Source: Synergistota bacterium (lineage in GTDB: Bacteria; Synergistota; GBS-1). Taken from it: 64,000 nt of DNA. Both the position numbers and the translations under genes were made by a program. Shown here in pieces: positions 44,549 through 53,470 of this stretch (position 1 is the stretch's first letter; each line of letters opens with the position of its first letter). The DNA lies in the NCBI GenBank assembly GCA_025060595.1, contig JANXBX010000007.1, forward strand, positions 37,785-101,784, in the 5' to 3' direction. Under the pieces are notes generated by a model. The model saw only the letters and a list, made by a program, of their open reading frames with translations. It did not search any database and was not told the origin of the DNA.

Positions 44549-46083
44549 ACCTCTTTAATGGCCTCGGGAAGAAAATCAAGCAAATCCGAGGCTATAAGAG
44601 ATAGCTCTCCTTTTTTGGAAGCCACTATATCACCGCTCAATCCATGAAGAAAAACCCCTACACAACTTGCTTCCGTAAGACCTAATCCCTGAGCTATTAA
44701 CCCTCCTATCATCCCTGTTAAGACATCTCCTGTTCCACCGGTAGCCATTCCCGGATTCCCCGTAGGGTTAACATAGATCTTTCCATCTGGAGAAGATATG
44801 ACGGTCCTTGCTCCTTTCAAAACTACTACCACACCTGTTTCAGAGGAAAAGCTTTCTGCAACCTCAAGCCTATTTTCCTGAACATAAGAGGTGCTTTTAC
44901 CTATAAGACGAGCCATCTCCCCAGGATGAGGAGTTATAACGACCTTACCCTTACAAGCCTTTAGTAACTCCACATTATCCGCTAAGCAGTTTAAGCCATC
45001 CGCATCTATTACTATCGGCTTATTAATCTCCTCAATTAGCTTATGGACAAAAAGCTTAGTAGGAGGTGACGTTCCTATCCCAGGACCAAGCACTATTACA
45101 TCACACTTCTCTATATGCTCTTTAAGGTCTAAAAAAGACCTTATATCAAAAGCTCCATCACTATCCGAAACAGGTATTTTAATTACCTCCGTAAGTTTAG
45201 TCTCTAAAATATCATTTAAACTTTCAGGAGTAGCTAGATAAACTAAACCAGCCCCTATTCTAAGAGCTCCAAGAGAGGTTAAAGCTGCTGCACCAGTAAA
45301 ACCTCGGGAGCCCGCTATTACAAGAACTCTTCCAAAGTCACCTTTGTGAGATTGTGGATCCCTTTTAAGAGGCAACAGTTCCCTTACATAAGGGATGGTT
45401 AATAACTCCCTCTTTATATTGAATTCCTTTTCCCAAACCCAGGATGGAACGCTTATATCGACGACAAATATCTGCCCACTATAATAGGCTCCAGGATAAA
45501 CCCAAAGTCCAAGTTTAGGTAAGCACATCGTAAAAGTCCAATTAGCTCTAATACAAGGACCATAAACCCTCCCTGATGAAGCCTCTAAACCTGATGGAAG
45601 ATCTATAGCAACTATAGGTTTACCCGCAAGATTAACCTCTTTTATAACCTCTGCAAAGAAGCCTTTTACCTCTCCTCTTACACCTGTCCCTAAAAGGGCA
45701 TCTACGACTATATCACTCCAATCCAAAAGCATTCTAAGTTCGTCTATAGATCCTATCTCGAGAAGGCACACTCCTATATTTTTAGCAATTTCAAAATTGA
45801 TTAGCGCATCTCCCTTTATCTCAGATGAAGGAGAGCAAAGGGCAACCTTCACTTCTCCTCCTAAATTAAATATATGTCTTGCTACTACAAAACCATCCCC
45901 AGCGTTGTTCCCCTTACCCGCAACTATTAGAATTCTCTTTTCCAATAAATTAGGTATAACCTCTCGCATTCCTATAACCGTCTTAAGTCCAGCATTTTCC
46001 ATTAATATAATGCCAGGAATACCAAGCTTTTCAATCGCATATCTATCTATCTCTCTCATTTCCTCAGCAGTTACCAGTTTCAT
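44536..46083 (-). CDS. nnr: Bifunctional NAD(P)HX epimerase / ADP-dependent dehydratase
   Basis: Repairs damaged NAD(P)H hydrates. 515 residues. N-terminal NnrE/YjeF_N epimerase (1-215: VTAEEMREID, GKGNNAGDGFVVARHL-like, DALLGTGVRG, AIDLPSGLEAS) and C-terminal NnrD/YjeF_C dehydratase (about 230-515: GDFGRVLVIAGS, GPGIGT, VITPHPGEMARL, GTGDVLTGMI). A fitting repair enzyme for an NADH-heavy anaerobe. Overlaps acpS by 20 nt. Confidence 0.96.
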   Translation of the reverse strand: MKLVTAEEMREIDRYAIEKLGIPGIILMENAGLKTVIGMREVIPNLLEKRILIVAGKGNNAGDGFVVARHIFNLGGEVKVALCSPSSEIKGDALINFEIAKNIGVCLLEIGSIDELRMLLDWSDIVVDALLGTGVRGEVKGFFAEVIKEVNLAGKPIVAIDLPSGLEASSGRVYGPCIRANWTFTMCLPKLGLWVYPGAYYSGQIFVVDISVPSWVWEKEFNIKRELLTIPYVRELLPLKRDPQSHKGDFGRVLVIAGSRGFTGAAALTSLGALRIGAGLVYLATPESLNDILETKLTEVIKIPVSDSDGAFDIRSFLDLKEHIEKCDVIVLGPGIGTSPPTKLFVHKLIEEINKPIVIDADGLNCLADNVELLKACKGKVVITPHPGEMARLIGKSTSYVQENRLEVAESFSSETGVVVVLKGARTVISSPDGKIYVNPTGNPGMATGGTGDVLTGMIGGLIAQGLGLTEASCVGVFLHGLSGDIVASKKGELSLIASDLLDFLPEAIKEVCSA

Positions 46084-46438
46084 TTTTACCTACCCCCTCT
46101 AAAATGAGAAAGGCAAGAGCGTAATCCCCATCATGTGATAATGAAAGATGTATATGTTTTAGGCCTTTCTCCTCAACAAGCGCTTTTGTCCTTCCGCTTA
46201 AAACCATACAGGGCTTTCCGTTCTCCTCTCTTAAAACTTCTATATCTTTCCAACTTAAAAGCTTACCGAAAGCTTTAATAAATGCTTCCTTAGCAGCGAA
46301 GTTTACAGCAATGCTCTCTAACCTTCCCTCCAAGAACATATCTCGCTCCCTCGAAGTAAAGATTCTTTCCAAAACCCTTCTATTCAATTTCTTGAATCTA
46401 CTTATTCTAACGATATCAACACCTATTCCCAGTATCAG
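46064..46438 (-). CDS. acpS: Holo-[acyl-carrier-protein] synthase, CTG start codon
   Basis: Transfers phosphopantetheine to ACP. The first standard start in frame (TTG 46387) cuts off the conserved N-terminus. Upstream the same frame encodes ILGIGVDIVRISRF, the AcpS Mg-binding motif. The in-frame stop at 46448-46450 leaves no ATG, GTG or TTG. CTG 46438 gives MILGIGVDIV, 124 residues (normal size), and has GAGGTG 10 nt upstream; the gene then starts 1 nt after the aspS stop codon. The second metal site AAKEAFIKAFG and LSLSHDGDYALA are present. Confidence 0.88.
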   Translation of the reverse strand: MILGIGVDIVRISRFKKLNRRVLERIFTSRERDMFLEGRLESIAVNFAAKEAFIKAFGKLLSWKDIEVLREENGKPCMVLSGRTKALVEEKGLKHIHLSLSHDGDYALAFLILEGVGKNETGNC

Positions 46439-46439
46439 T

Positions 46440-48218
46440 TTAAAGCTTCACCTCTATATGAAGCTCTTTAAGCTGCTTCTCTGTAACAGGAGAAGGAGCC
46501 CCGGTCATCAAACAGATAGCCTTTTGAGTCTTAGGAAAGGCTATAACCTCTCTAATGCTGTTTTCACCAGCAAGAAGCATTACTAGTCTATCAAAACCGA
46601 AGGCTATCCCACCGTGAGGCGGTGCACCATAAGAAAGGGCCTCCAAGAGAAAACCAAACTTCTCCTTTGCCTCTTCCTCTCCTATATTTAAAAGCTTAAA
46701 GATCTTAGACTGAAGCTCAGCATTATGTATTCTTATGCTTCCTCCTCCAAGTTCAATGCCGTTTAGCACCATATCATAGGCCCTTGCCCTAACCTTTAAT
46801 GGTTCCGAATCAAGAAGATAAATATCCTCCTCCTTAGGCGAAGTAAATGGATGATGAACAGCTTCATATCTTTTTTCTTCTTCGTTCCATTGAAGAAGAG
46901 GAAAGTCCACAACCCAAAGAAACTTATATCCCTGAAGCCTTATACCAAGCTTCTCAGGAAGGGCAAGCCTAACTCTCCCCATATATTCAGCAAGTTTTTC
47001 CTCGTTCTCATCAGCCCCTACTAAAACCACATCCCCAGTTTCCACAGATAAGGCTTTCTTAAACAACATCAACTCGCTTTCATCTAAAAACTTAGCCAAT
47101 GGAGATCTTACACCATCAGAAGCAAAAACAAACCATGCAAGCCCTTTAGCACCAAAAGCCCTTGCTAACTCTACAAGCTCGTCCAGATCCTTACGAGAAA
47201 GCTTCTGACCTTCAGGAACCCTTATAGCTCTAATCTTCCCGCCTTTATCTATAATCTCTCTAAATATTTTTACTTTTGTATCCTTAAAAACACATGTCAC
47301 ATCGCTTATCTCTAAGCCGAACCTTAAATCAGGCTTATCTGAACCATATTTAAGCATTGCCTCACTATAAGGCATTCTCAAAAAAGGTCTTTCGATCTCC
47401 ACATTTATCAATTCTTTAAACAAACCAGTTATCATTCTCTCACTTATATCAAAAATATCTTCTTCACTCGGAAAACTCATTTCCATATCTATCTGAGTAA
47501 ACTCTGGCTGCCTATCAGCCCTCAAGTCCTCATCTCTAAAGCATCTTACTATTTGAAAATACCTATCGAAACCAGCTATCATAAATATCTGCTTAAAAAG
47601 CTGAGGAGATTGAGGAAGAGCATAAAAGCAACCAGGGTTAACCCTGCTTGGAACAAGATAATCCCTTGCACCTTCAGGAGTACTTTTAGTCAAAAAAGGA
47701 GTCTCTATCTCAAGAAAACCCTGAGAGGATAAAAAGTTTCTAATCCAAAGAGCAGCCTTGTGTCTTAAAATTATATTACTCTGCATCTTAGGTCTCCTTA
47801 GGTCAAGATATCTAAACCTTAGCCTAACGTTCTCATCAACATCTATATCATCTGCTATAGAGAAAGAAGGAGTCAAAGAGGTATTTAATATCTTTATCTC
47901 CCTACACCACACCTCTATATTACCTGTCTTTAAAGCGGGGTTTTCCGTTCCAGAAGGTCTTCTCTTTACCTCTCCCTTAACAGCTATAACATATTCTGAA
48001 CGGACCTTTTTGGCCTTTTCATGTGCTTTCGGTTCTATATCTGGACCAAAAACAAGCTGAACTATACCAGTTCTATCTCTTAAATCTATAAACGTTAACC
48101 CCCCATGATCTCTCTCTCTATTTACCCAACCCATTAAGGTGACTTCCTTACCTATATCGCCTTCGCTAAGCTCACCACAATAGGAACTTCTTTTCCAGTC
48201 CCCTAATAACTCTATCAC
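46440..48218 (-). CDS. aspS: Aspartyl-tRNA synthetase
   Basis: 592 residues, class IIb bacterial-type AspRS: N-terminal OB fold (VTLMGWVNRERDHGGLTFIDLRD region), motif 2 (FRDEDLRADRQPEFTQ), the bacterial GAD insertion domain (about 285-410), and motif 3 (GGIAFGFDRLVML). Possibly non-discriminating; not judged here. ATG overlaps the hisS stop by 4 nt. Confidence 0.97.
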   Translation of the reverse strand: MIELLGDWKRSSYCGELSEGDIGKEVTLMGWVNRERDHGGLTFIDLRDRTGIVQLVFGPDIEPKAHEKAKKVRSEYVIAVKGEVKRRPSGTENPALKTGNIEVWCREIKILNTSLTPSFSIADDIDVDENVRLRFRYLDLRRPKMQSNIILRHKAALWIRNFLSSQGFLEIETPFLTKSTPEGARDYLVPSRVNPGCFYALPQSPQLFKQIFMIAGFDRYFQIVRCFRDEDLRADRQPEFTQIDMEMSFPSEEDIFDISERMITGLFKELINVEIERPFLRMPYSEAMLKYGSDKPDLRFGLEISDVTCVFKDTKVKIFREIIDKGGKIRAIRVPEGQKLSRKDLDELVELARAFGAKGLAWFVFASDGVRSPLAKFLDESELMLFKKALSVETGDVVLVGADENEEKLAEYMGRVRLALPEKLGIRLQGYKFLWVVDFPLLQWNEEEKRYEAVHHPFTSPKEEDIYLLDSEPLKVRARAYDMVLNGIELGGGSIRIHNAELQSKIFKLLNIGEEEAKEKFGFLLEALSYGAPPHGGIAFGFDRLVMLLAGENSIREVIAFPKTQKAICLMTGAPSPVTEKQLKELHIEVKL

Positions 48219-49477
48219 CTTTTACACCTCCTAAAGTAGGCCAGGATCTCGCCAATAGGAACCTCGTCTTGTTTCCCGCTTTCCATATCTTTTATTTTAA
48301 CAACTCCTGAAGAAAGCTCATCTTCTCCAAGTATCAAAACCCTTTTCGCCTTTTTCTGGTCCGCAAGTTTCATTTGAGCTTTTATATTTTTATCCATGTA
48401 GTCCATGTCAACCGAAAATCCTTCCCTTCTTAGAATATAAAGCAGCTTAAAGGCTTGCTTTTTAGCCTCGTCTCCCAAAGATATCAAAAATAAGTCTATA
48501 CCCCTTTCTATATCTTTGAGCAATCCCTCTTCCTCTAAAACCATGATAATTCTCTCCAAACCAGCAGCAAAACCTACAGCTGGAACCACAATGCCCCCTA
48601 CTTCAAAAGCGAGGAGATCGTATCTTCCACCACCACACAGAGCGTTCTGAGCACCTAGTCTATCTGACATTATTTCAAAAGTTGTTCTTGTATAATAATC
48701 CAAACCTCTAACAAGATAAGGATTTAAAACATAAGGTAAAGAAAGCAAATCCAATCCTTCCTTCACATCTTCAAAGTGAGATTTACAATCAGCACAAAGA
48801 TGATCTACCATCTTTGGAGCTCCCTCTACGATAGCTCTACAACTCTCCTTTTTACAGTCAAGAATTCTTAAAACATTAAGTTCATATCTTCTCTGGCAAT
48901 CCTCACATAAAAGAGAAAGCTTATCAGAAAGGTATTCTTTTAAGACAGCTTTATAAGGCTCTTTACACTTAGGACACCCTATACTATTTATTTGAACCTC
49001 TAAGTTCCTAATTCCTAGGGAAAACATTAAATCCCAAGCCAAAGCTATTACCTCAACATCCAATAGAGGATCAGGAGAACCTAAAGCCTCAAAATCCAAC
49101 TGCCAAAACTGTCTATACCTTCCAGCCTGTGGCCTCTCATACCTAAACATGGGACCAAAAAAGTAAAATTTCTGCGGTTGGGGCTTTTGTTCAAGGTGAT
49201 GCTCTAAGTAGGCTCTGACTATAGAAGCGGTGGCCTCTGGTCTCAGTGTCAAACTTCTTCCAGCTTTATCCTCAAAAGTATACATTTCCTTCATGACTAT
49301 ATCCGTAGCTTCCCCTATACCTCTAGAAAAAAGCTCTGTATGTTCAAAAATAGGTATAATTATCTCTTTATAGTTATACTTTCTTGCAAGCTCGTAAGCT
49401 ACGCCCTCTACAAACCTCCACTTTTCCGTTTCCCCAGGAAGTATATCTCTTACACCTCGTGGAGCGGCAATTCCCAT
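48215..49477 (-). CDS. hisS: Histidyl-tRNA synthetase
   Basis: 420 residues, class IIa HisRS: RGVRDILPGE, motif 2 (MFRYERPQAGRYRQFWQ), the His-A motif GLDYYTRTTFE, CGGGGRYDLL-like loop, and a C-terminal anticodon-binding domain. A zinc-type CxxC insert (CPKCKEP, CEDCQRR, CADCKSH) is visible at about 165-240. GGGGGGAAAAG precedes the ATG. The gene follows an intrinsic terminator by only ~28 nt with no room for a promoter between. Confidence 0.97.
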   Translation of the reverse strand: MGIAAPRGVRDILPGETEKWRFVEGVAYELARKYNYKEIIIPIFEHTELFSRGIGEATDIVMKEMYTFEDKAGRSLTLRPEATASIVRAYLEHHLEQKPQPQKFYFFGPMFRYERPQAGRYRQFWQLDFEALGSPDPLLDVEVIALAWDLMFSLGIRNLEVQINSIGCPKCKEPYKAVLKEYLSDKLSLLCEDCQRRYELNVLRILDCKKESCRAIVEGAPKMVDHLCADCKSHFEDVKEGLDLLSLPYVLNPYLVRGLDYYTRTTFEIMSDRLGAQNALCGGGRYDLLAFEVGGIVVPAVGFAAGLERIIMVLEEEGLLKDIERGIDLFLISLGDEAKKQAFKLLYILRREGFSVDMDYMDKNIKAQMKLADQKKAKRVLILGEDELSSGVVKIKDMESGKQDEVPIGEILAYFRRCKR

Positions 49478-49504
49478 GACTTTTCCCCCCTTCGTTCAAA
49501 AGCA

Positions 49505-49547
49505 GAAAAAGAACCTGCTTGCCTATTTAGATAGGCAAGCAGGTTCT
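49505..49547 (-). terminator. Intrinsic terminator/attenuator between spoVS and hisS
   Basis: Perfect 17-bp stem (49510-49526 with 49531-49547), 4-nt loop, followed on the minus strand by TTTTT (49505-49509). It lies downstream of spoVS and upstream of hisS on the same strand. The 40 nt before it show at best a weak promoter (TTGGTC, 17 nt, ATTAAT). Confidence 0.88.
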
Positions 49548-49586
49548 GCTCTCAATATTAATAAACCTCCCTGGGCGGGGACCAAT

Positions 49587-49847
49587 TTAACGAGACTCGA
49601 CCACGAACTTAATTGCCGTCCTTTCCTCTCCTTCAATCTCAACCTTCGTAAAAGCAGGTATGCAAACTATATCGATCCCATTTGGAGCCACGTATCCTCT
49701 TGCAATAGCTATTGCCTTCACAGCTTGGTTTACTGCACCCGCCCCAATAGCTTGAAGCTCAGCGCATCCCTTTTCCCTTAATACGGCAGCCAAAGCACCC
49801 GCAACCGACTTAGGTCTAGACTGAGCCGAAACTTTTAAAACCTCCAT
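49587..49847 (-). CDS. spoVS: Stage V sporulation protein S homologue
   Basis: 86 residues from ATG 49847: MEVLKVSAQSRPKSVAGALA start, GAGAVNQAVKAIAIARGYV and the EGEERTAIKF end of the SpoVS (Alba-like) family. Despite its name it is widespread in non-sporulating bacteria and is probably a nucleic-acid-binding regulator. ATG 49847 sits 6 nt after AGGAGGGG; the TTG at 49853 directly abuts the Shine-Dalgarno. Confidence 0.95.
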   Translation of the reverse strand: MEVLKVSAQSRPKSVAGALAAVLREKGCAELQAIGAGAVNQAVKAIAIARGYVAPNGIDIVCIPAFTKVEIEGEERTAIKFVVESR

Positions 49848-49898
49848 GCACAACCCCTCCTTTTAAAAAGTGCATATTCCCGCCCTTATACTGTAAAA

Positions 49899-49927
49899 AT
49901 AATGACACATCTATTTATTTTTGTCAA
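49899..49927 (-). promoter_or_regulatory. Promoter of spoVS
   Basis: Minus-strand perfect TTGACA (49922-49927), 17-nt spacer, CATTAT (49899-49904). Leader of about 45 nt with a good Shine-Dalgarno. Its -35 partly shares the divergent region with the mscS promoter. Confidence 0.7.
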
Positions 49928-49946
49928 TAGCTCCTAGCTTTGGTGA

Positions 49947-49952
49947 TATAAT
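49947..49952 (+). promoter_or_regulatory. Extended -10 box of the mscS gene, near-leaderless
   Basis: TATAAT preceded by TGA (extended -10), ending 9 nt before ATG 49962, so the transcript would begin within about 3 nt of the start codon. A TTGTCA lies upstream at 49921-49926 but with a 20-nt spacer. Confidence 0.6.
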
Positions 49953-49961
49953 TTTAATATC

Positions 49962-51656
49962 ATGATAGAAAGTTTGCTTGAAAGGTTAATGCTTATCTCA
50001 AACGAGATAAGCCAAAGTTACAATGGATTGATCTCTTTTATCAGCATTACACATTTTTACTTTCTTCTTACATTTTACGGGCTTACCATTATAGGATATG
50101 TTTTCTTCCGATTAAAAATTAAACCTATAATATATGAAAAGATTGCCATAAGCAATTTATTATTTCCTTTCATAGCCTCTTTCATTTTCTTAGTTTTACC
50201 TGAGCTTATAAATTATAAAAACCCCTTCCTATCAGCTTCTGGCTTTATTTTTCTCGCTTCTGGTGCTCGCAACCTATCCCAGCTAATCATAATGCAGTTA
50301 ACTTTTAAAAACCTCAAGCTTACCAGACATATCAAGCTCTTTCTAAACTTCGTTATAGTTTCAGGAACGGCACTCCTTCTTATAAAAAGCCTTAATCTAA
50401 GCAAAACACTAGAAAGGTTATCCTTCCTTGTATTAAAGCTTGGTATATTCATAATAGCTATTCAAGTGTTGCTCTATAAAGAAGACATTCTCTCCCTCTT
50501 ACCGGATATAGATGTGGCTTTCTATAAGAAGTTAAAGCTTCTTTTTAGAAGGTTCTACTTCTTATTTTTAATTTTCGTCTCACTTGTGGGCGGCTTCTGG
50601 ATCACAGGCTATGAGGAAATCTCGATATCGCTTTTCTGGAGGTTTTTAGGGTTAACTAGCTTTATAACTGGACTTTCAATTATTCATCAAGCTATAGCTA
50701 AAGCAATAAAACAAAACGAAAATCTGGCCTTTCTATCTAAAGAAGCGTATCTTCTATGGCTATACTTTGAGGTTATTTTAAGCTTTCTTATAATCTCAAA
50801 GCTCTTGGGGGTGTATAAGCTACTCTCATCCTGGCTCAACTTACAGCTTATAACTATAGGAGAAACTCCCCTTTACCTTTCACAGCTTATAGAGGCAATA
50901 CTTATAGGAACCCTCTTCTATCTTTTAGCTTTACTATTACGAAAGTTAATAGAAGTTAAAGGGGACGTGGTCACAGATAGTCCAGAGCTTCGTAAGATAA
51001 TATCGAAAGCCTCTTTCTATACTATTATATTCATTGGCTTACTTGCCTCTCTAAGAGCACTAGGAGTAGGTCCCTCTATCTTAGCAGTCTTCGCGGGAAC
51101 ACTAGGCATAGGATTAGGGCTTGGGCTTCAGGACTTAGCAAGAAATATAGTAGGAGGGATATTGATATTCATGGAAGGGCATTTCAAATTAAACGACATA
51201 ATATCCATAGAAATAAACAGTAGCTCACCTATTACAGGGAAAATAACAAAAATTGACTACAGATGCGTAACCTTGAAAACTTTCGATAATACTGAGGTTA
51301 TAGTTCCCTCTTCCCTCCTGGCTTCTAACATGGTCATGAACTGGACCAAATCAGACCCCATTGTTAGAAGAAAAATCACCCTTGGAGTATCTTACAATTC
51401 AGACCCAAGACATGTAGAAAGGGTTATATTTGAAGAGGTTAAAAAACACCCCGATGTGCTTCCAGATCCTGAACCAATGGTCCTATTCCGAGAGATTGGA
51501 GAAAACTCTCTTATATTCGATATCTACTTTTGGGTAGATCAAAATAAAGCAAATCCTTTAAAGGTAAATTCCGATTTAAACTTCAATATATGGTACAGAT
51601 TTAAAGAAGAGGGGATAGAGATACCCTATCCCCAGATTGACATTCATCTAAAATGA
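49962..51656 (+). CDS. MscS-family mechanosensitive channel
   Basis: 564 residues. Eight or more N-terminal membrane helices (to about 330), then the MscS core: pore helix with small-residue pattern (LAVFAGTLGIGLGLGLQDLARNI region, about 375-398), beta domain (EVIVPSSLLASNMVMNW) and C-terminal vestibule ending PYPQIDIHLK. A large-type, multi-helix MscS protein for osmotic shock release or small-molecule export. An ATG at 49989 with AAAGG just upstream is an alternative start. Ends 4 nt from the convergent panE-like gene. Confidence 0.92.
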   Translation: MIESLLERLMLISNEISQSYNGLISFISITHFYFLLTFYGLTIIGYVFFRLKIKPIIYEKIAISNLLFPFIASFIFLVLPELINYKNPFLSASGFIFLASGARNLSQLIIMQLTFKNLKLTRHIKLFLNFVIVSGTALLLIKSLNLSKTLERLSFLVLKLGIFIIAIQVLLYKEDILSLLPDIDVAFYKKLKLLFRRFYFLFLIFVSLVGGFWITGYEEISISLFWRFLGLTSFITGLSIIHQAIAKAIKQNENLAFLSKEAYLLWLYFEVILSFLIISKLLGVYKLLSSWLNLQLITIGETPLYLSQLIEAILIGTLFYLLALLLRKLIEVKGDVVTDSPELRKIISKASFYTIIFIGLLASLRALGVGPSILAVFAGTLGIGLGLGLQDLARNIVGGILIFMEGHFKLNDIISIEINSSSPITGKITKIDYRCVTLKTFDNTEVIVPSSLLASNMVMNWTKSDPIVRRKITLGVSYNSDPRHVERVIFEEVKKHPDVLPDPEPMVLFREIGENSLIFDIYFWVDQNKANPLKVNSDLNFNIWYRFKEEGIEIPYPQIDIHLK

Positions 51657-51660
51657 TGAC

Positions 51661-52590
51661 TTACAGCTCACCGCTAATACCGCTCTCCATGAACTTAATT
51701 AAAAGCGTTATCGCTTCATTCGCACCAACCGAAATGCCGTACTTCTTACCTCGTGAAACTACCTCACCATTTATGGCATCTATCTCCGTCCTTCTTTTAT
51801 TTAATATATCCTGAAGCATAGAAGATCTGTTCCTCGCGGTCCTTCTTGCCACTTCAAGAACCACATTTTTCATCTCTTCTGTATCAAAACTGTACCCTTC
51901 CGCTTTAGCAACCAGACACGCTTCCTCTACAAGAAGCTCACTTAAAGCTTTAAGATTTGGATCTTCTGGAATCCTCCCGTTCAACACCTTTGCTATAGCT
52001 GTTATTGGATTTATACCAACGTTTATGATCAGCTTTCGCCAAACGTTTCTCAATGGATCATCAACAAGAATAGGAGCAAGACCTGCTTTTTCAAAAAGAT
52101 CCCTAATTTCGATAACCTTCTCCTCATTCACCTGCCCAAAGGGACCAAACGTGGTTTCTCCCCTTCCAGCATACCTAACCTTTCCAGGGCCTAATAGAGT
52201 CGCTCCAGCGGTCGTAGTCCCACATAACACCCTATCTTTGCCAACTATTGAAGCTATCTTTTCTGCATTGCCCAACCCATTTTGAAGAGTTAAAAAAAGG
52301 GTATCCATACCGACAAGAGGTAAGGAAAACTTAACAGCTTCTTCAGTAACATAGGACTTAACAAAAATTATCACTAAATCTACTTCTCCCACGTTTTGAG
52401 GATTAGTAAAAGCCCTAACTTTAAAGATTCTCTCCGTGCCATCTAACCACTCTACCTTAAGACCTTCCTCGTTTATCCTCTTGACATGTTCCTCCCATAC
52501 ATCTATCAAGTTAACCTCTGCCACCTGAGATAAGCAAGCACCGTAAACGCTTCCCATAGCTCCAGCGCCTACTACAGCTATCCTCTTCAT
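51661..52590 (-). CDS. panE: 2-dehydropantoate 2-reductase (PanE/ApbA family)
   Basis: 309 residues. N-terminal NADP-binding GAGAMGSVYGA, LTLQNGLGNAEKI, and the C-terminal domain with the catalytic Lys in WRKLIINVGINPITA and conserved Glu/Ser in EIDAINGEV. Reduces ketopantoate to pantoate. Directly follows and overlaps panB by 4 nt, which supports the pantothenate role over other family activities. Confidence 0.94.
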   Translation of the reverse strand: MKRIAVVGAGAMGSVYGACLSQVAEVNLIDVWEEHVKRINEEGLKVEWLDGTERIFKVRAFTNPQNVGEVDLVIIFVKSYVTEEAVKFSLPLVGMDTLFLTLQNGLGNAEKIASIVGKDRVLCGTTTAGATLLGPGKVRYAGRGETTFGPFGQVNEEKVIEIRDLFEKAGLAPILVDDPLRNVWRKLIINVGINPITAIAKVLNGRIPEDPNLKALSELLVEEACLVAKAEGYSFDTEEMKNVVLEVARRTARNRSSMLQDILNKRRTEIDAINGEVVSRGKKYGISVGANEAITLLIKFMESGISGEL

Positions 52591-53453
52591 GAGCCAAGAT
52601 ACTCCTCCTTAAGGGTTCTTAAAACATCTTCATTCATAGAAAAGCTATGCTCAGATGTTGGAAAAGCTCCCCCTTTAACCTCATCACGATATTCCACAAG
52701 AGCTTTAAGTATAATTTCATAAAGATTTACATAAGACTTGACAAACTTCGGTCTAAAGCGCTTGAACAATCCCAAAAGATCGTGAAGAACAAGAACTTGA
52801 CCATCGCAGTTAGGTCCAGCTCCGATACCTATAGTCGGAACCGACACCTTTTTGGTTATTATCTCAGCGAGACCTGAAGGGACACACTCAAGAACTATCG
52901 AGAAAACACCAGCTTGCTCCAAAGCTATAGCATCCTCAATTATCTTCCTAGCAGAATCGATGTCTTTCCCTTGAACCTTAAATCCACCAAGAAGACTCAC
53001 GCTTTGAGGTGTCAGACCTATATGCCCCATAACAGGTATGCCTGCTTTAACTATAGCTTCCACCTTATCAGCGACCCTCACTCCTCCTTCAAGCTTAACA
53101 GCATCAACCCCTCCCTCTTTCATTATCCTTCCAGCGTTTTTAACAGCCTCTTGTGGGCTTATTTCATAGCTTAAGAAGGGCATATCTCCAACTACAAAGA
53201 CAGTGCTATTGCCTCTCATAACACATTTACAATGATAAATTATCTCCTCTAAAGTTACAGGAACGGTAGATTCATGTCCTTGAACAACCATTCCAAGAGA
53301 GTCTCCAACAAGAATAATATCTATTTCCGCTTCATTAACTATTTGAGTCATCGGATAATCATAGGAAGTTATCATCGTTATCTTCTCGCCCTTTCTCTTC
53401 TTCTCAAAGAGATCTGGTATGGTTACTTTTTTACGCAAGCCTATCACCCCCAT
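52587..53453 (-). CDS. panB: 3-methyl-2-oxobutanoate hydroxymethyltransferase
   Basis: 288 residues, TIM barrel. Contains ITSYDYPM, VGDSLGMVVQG, GDMPFLSYE, KLEGG, GHIGLTPQS and GIGAGPNCDGQVLVLHD. Uses methylene-THF to make ketopantoate. ATG 53453 lies only 6 nt after an extended -10, hence leaderless; alternatively TTG 53438, which has GGGGGTGAT upstream, is the start and the transcript has a ~15-nt leader. Confidence 0.96.
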   Translation of the reverse strand: MGVIGLRKKVTIPDLFEKKRKGEKITMITSYDYPMTQIVNEAEIDIILVGDSLGMVVQGHESTVPVTLEEIIYHCKCVMRGNSTVFVVGDMPFLSYEISPQEAVKNAGRIMKEGGVDAVKLEGGVRVADKVEAIVKAGIPVMGHIGLTPQSVSLLGGFKVQGKDIDSARKIIEDAIALEQAGVFSIVLECVPSGLAEIITKKVSVPTIGIGAGPNCDGQVLVLHDLLGLFKRFRPKFVKSYVNLYEIILKALVEYRDEVKGGAFPTSEHSFSMNEDVLRTLKEEYLGS

Positions 53454-53459
53454 AGAAAC

Positions 53460-53465
53460 ATTATA
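53460..53465 (-). promoter_or_regulatory. Extended -10 box of panB
   Basis: Minus-strand TATAAT preceded by TGG (extended -10), between the lplA-like stop (53471) and panB, ending 6 nt before ATG 53453. The -35 (TTAGCT) is poor. Confidence 0.6.
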
Positions 53466-53470
53466 CCAAA

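Noticed and set aside
49478-49600. T-box leader for hisS
   Set aside because: A GC-rich stretch superficially resembles T-box sequence only on the wrong strand; the anti-terminator consensus and specifier loop are absent.
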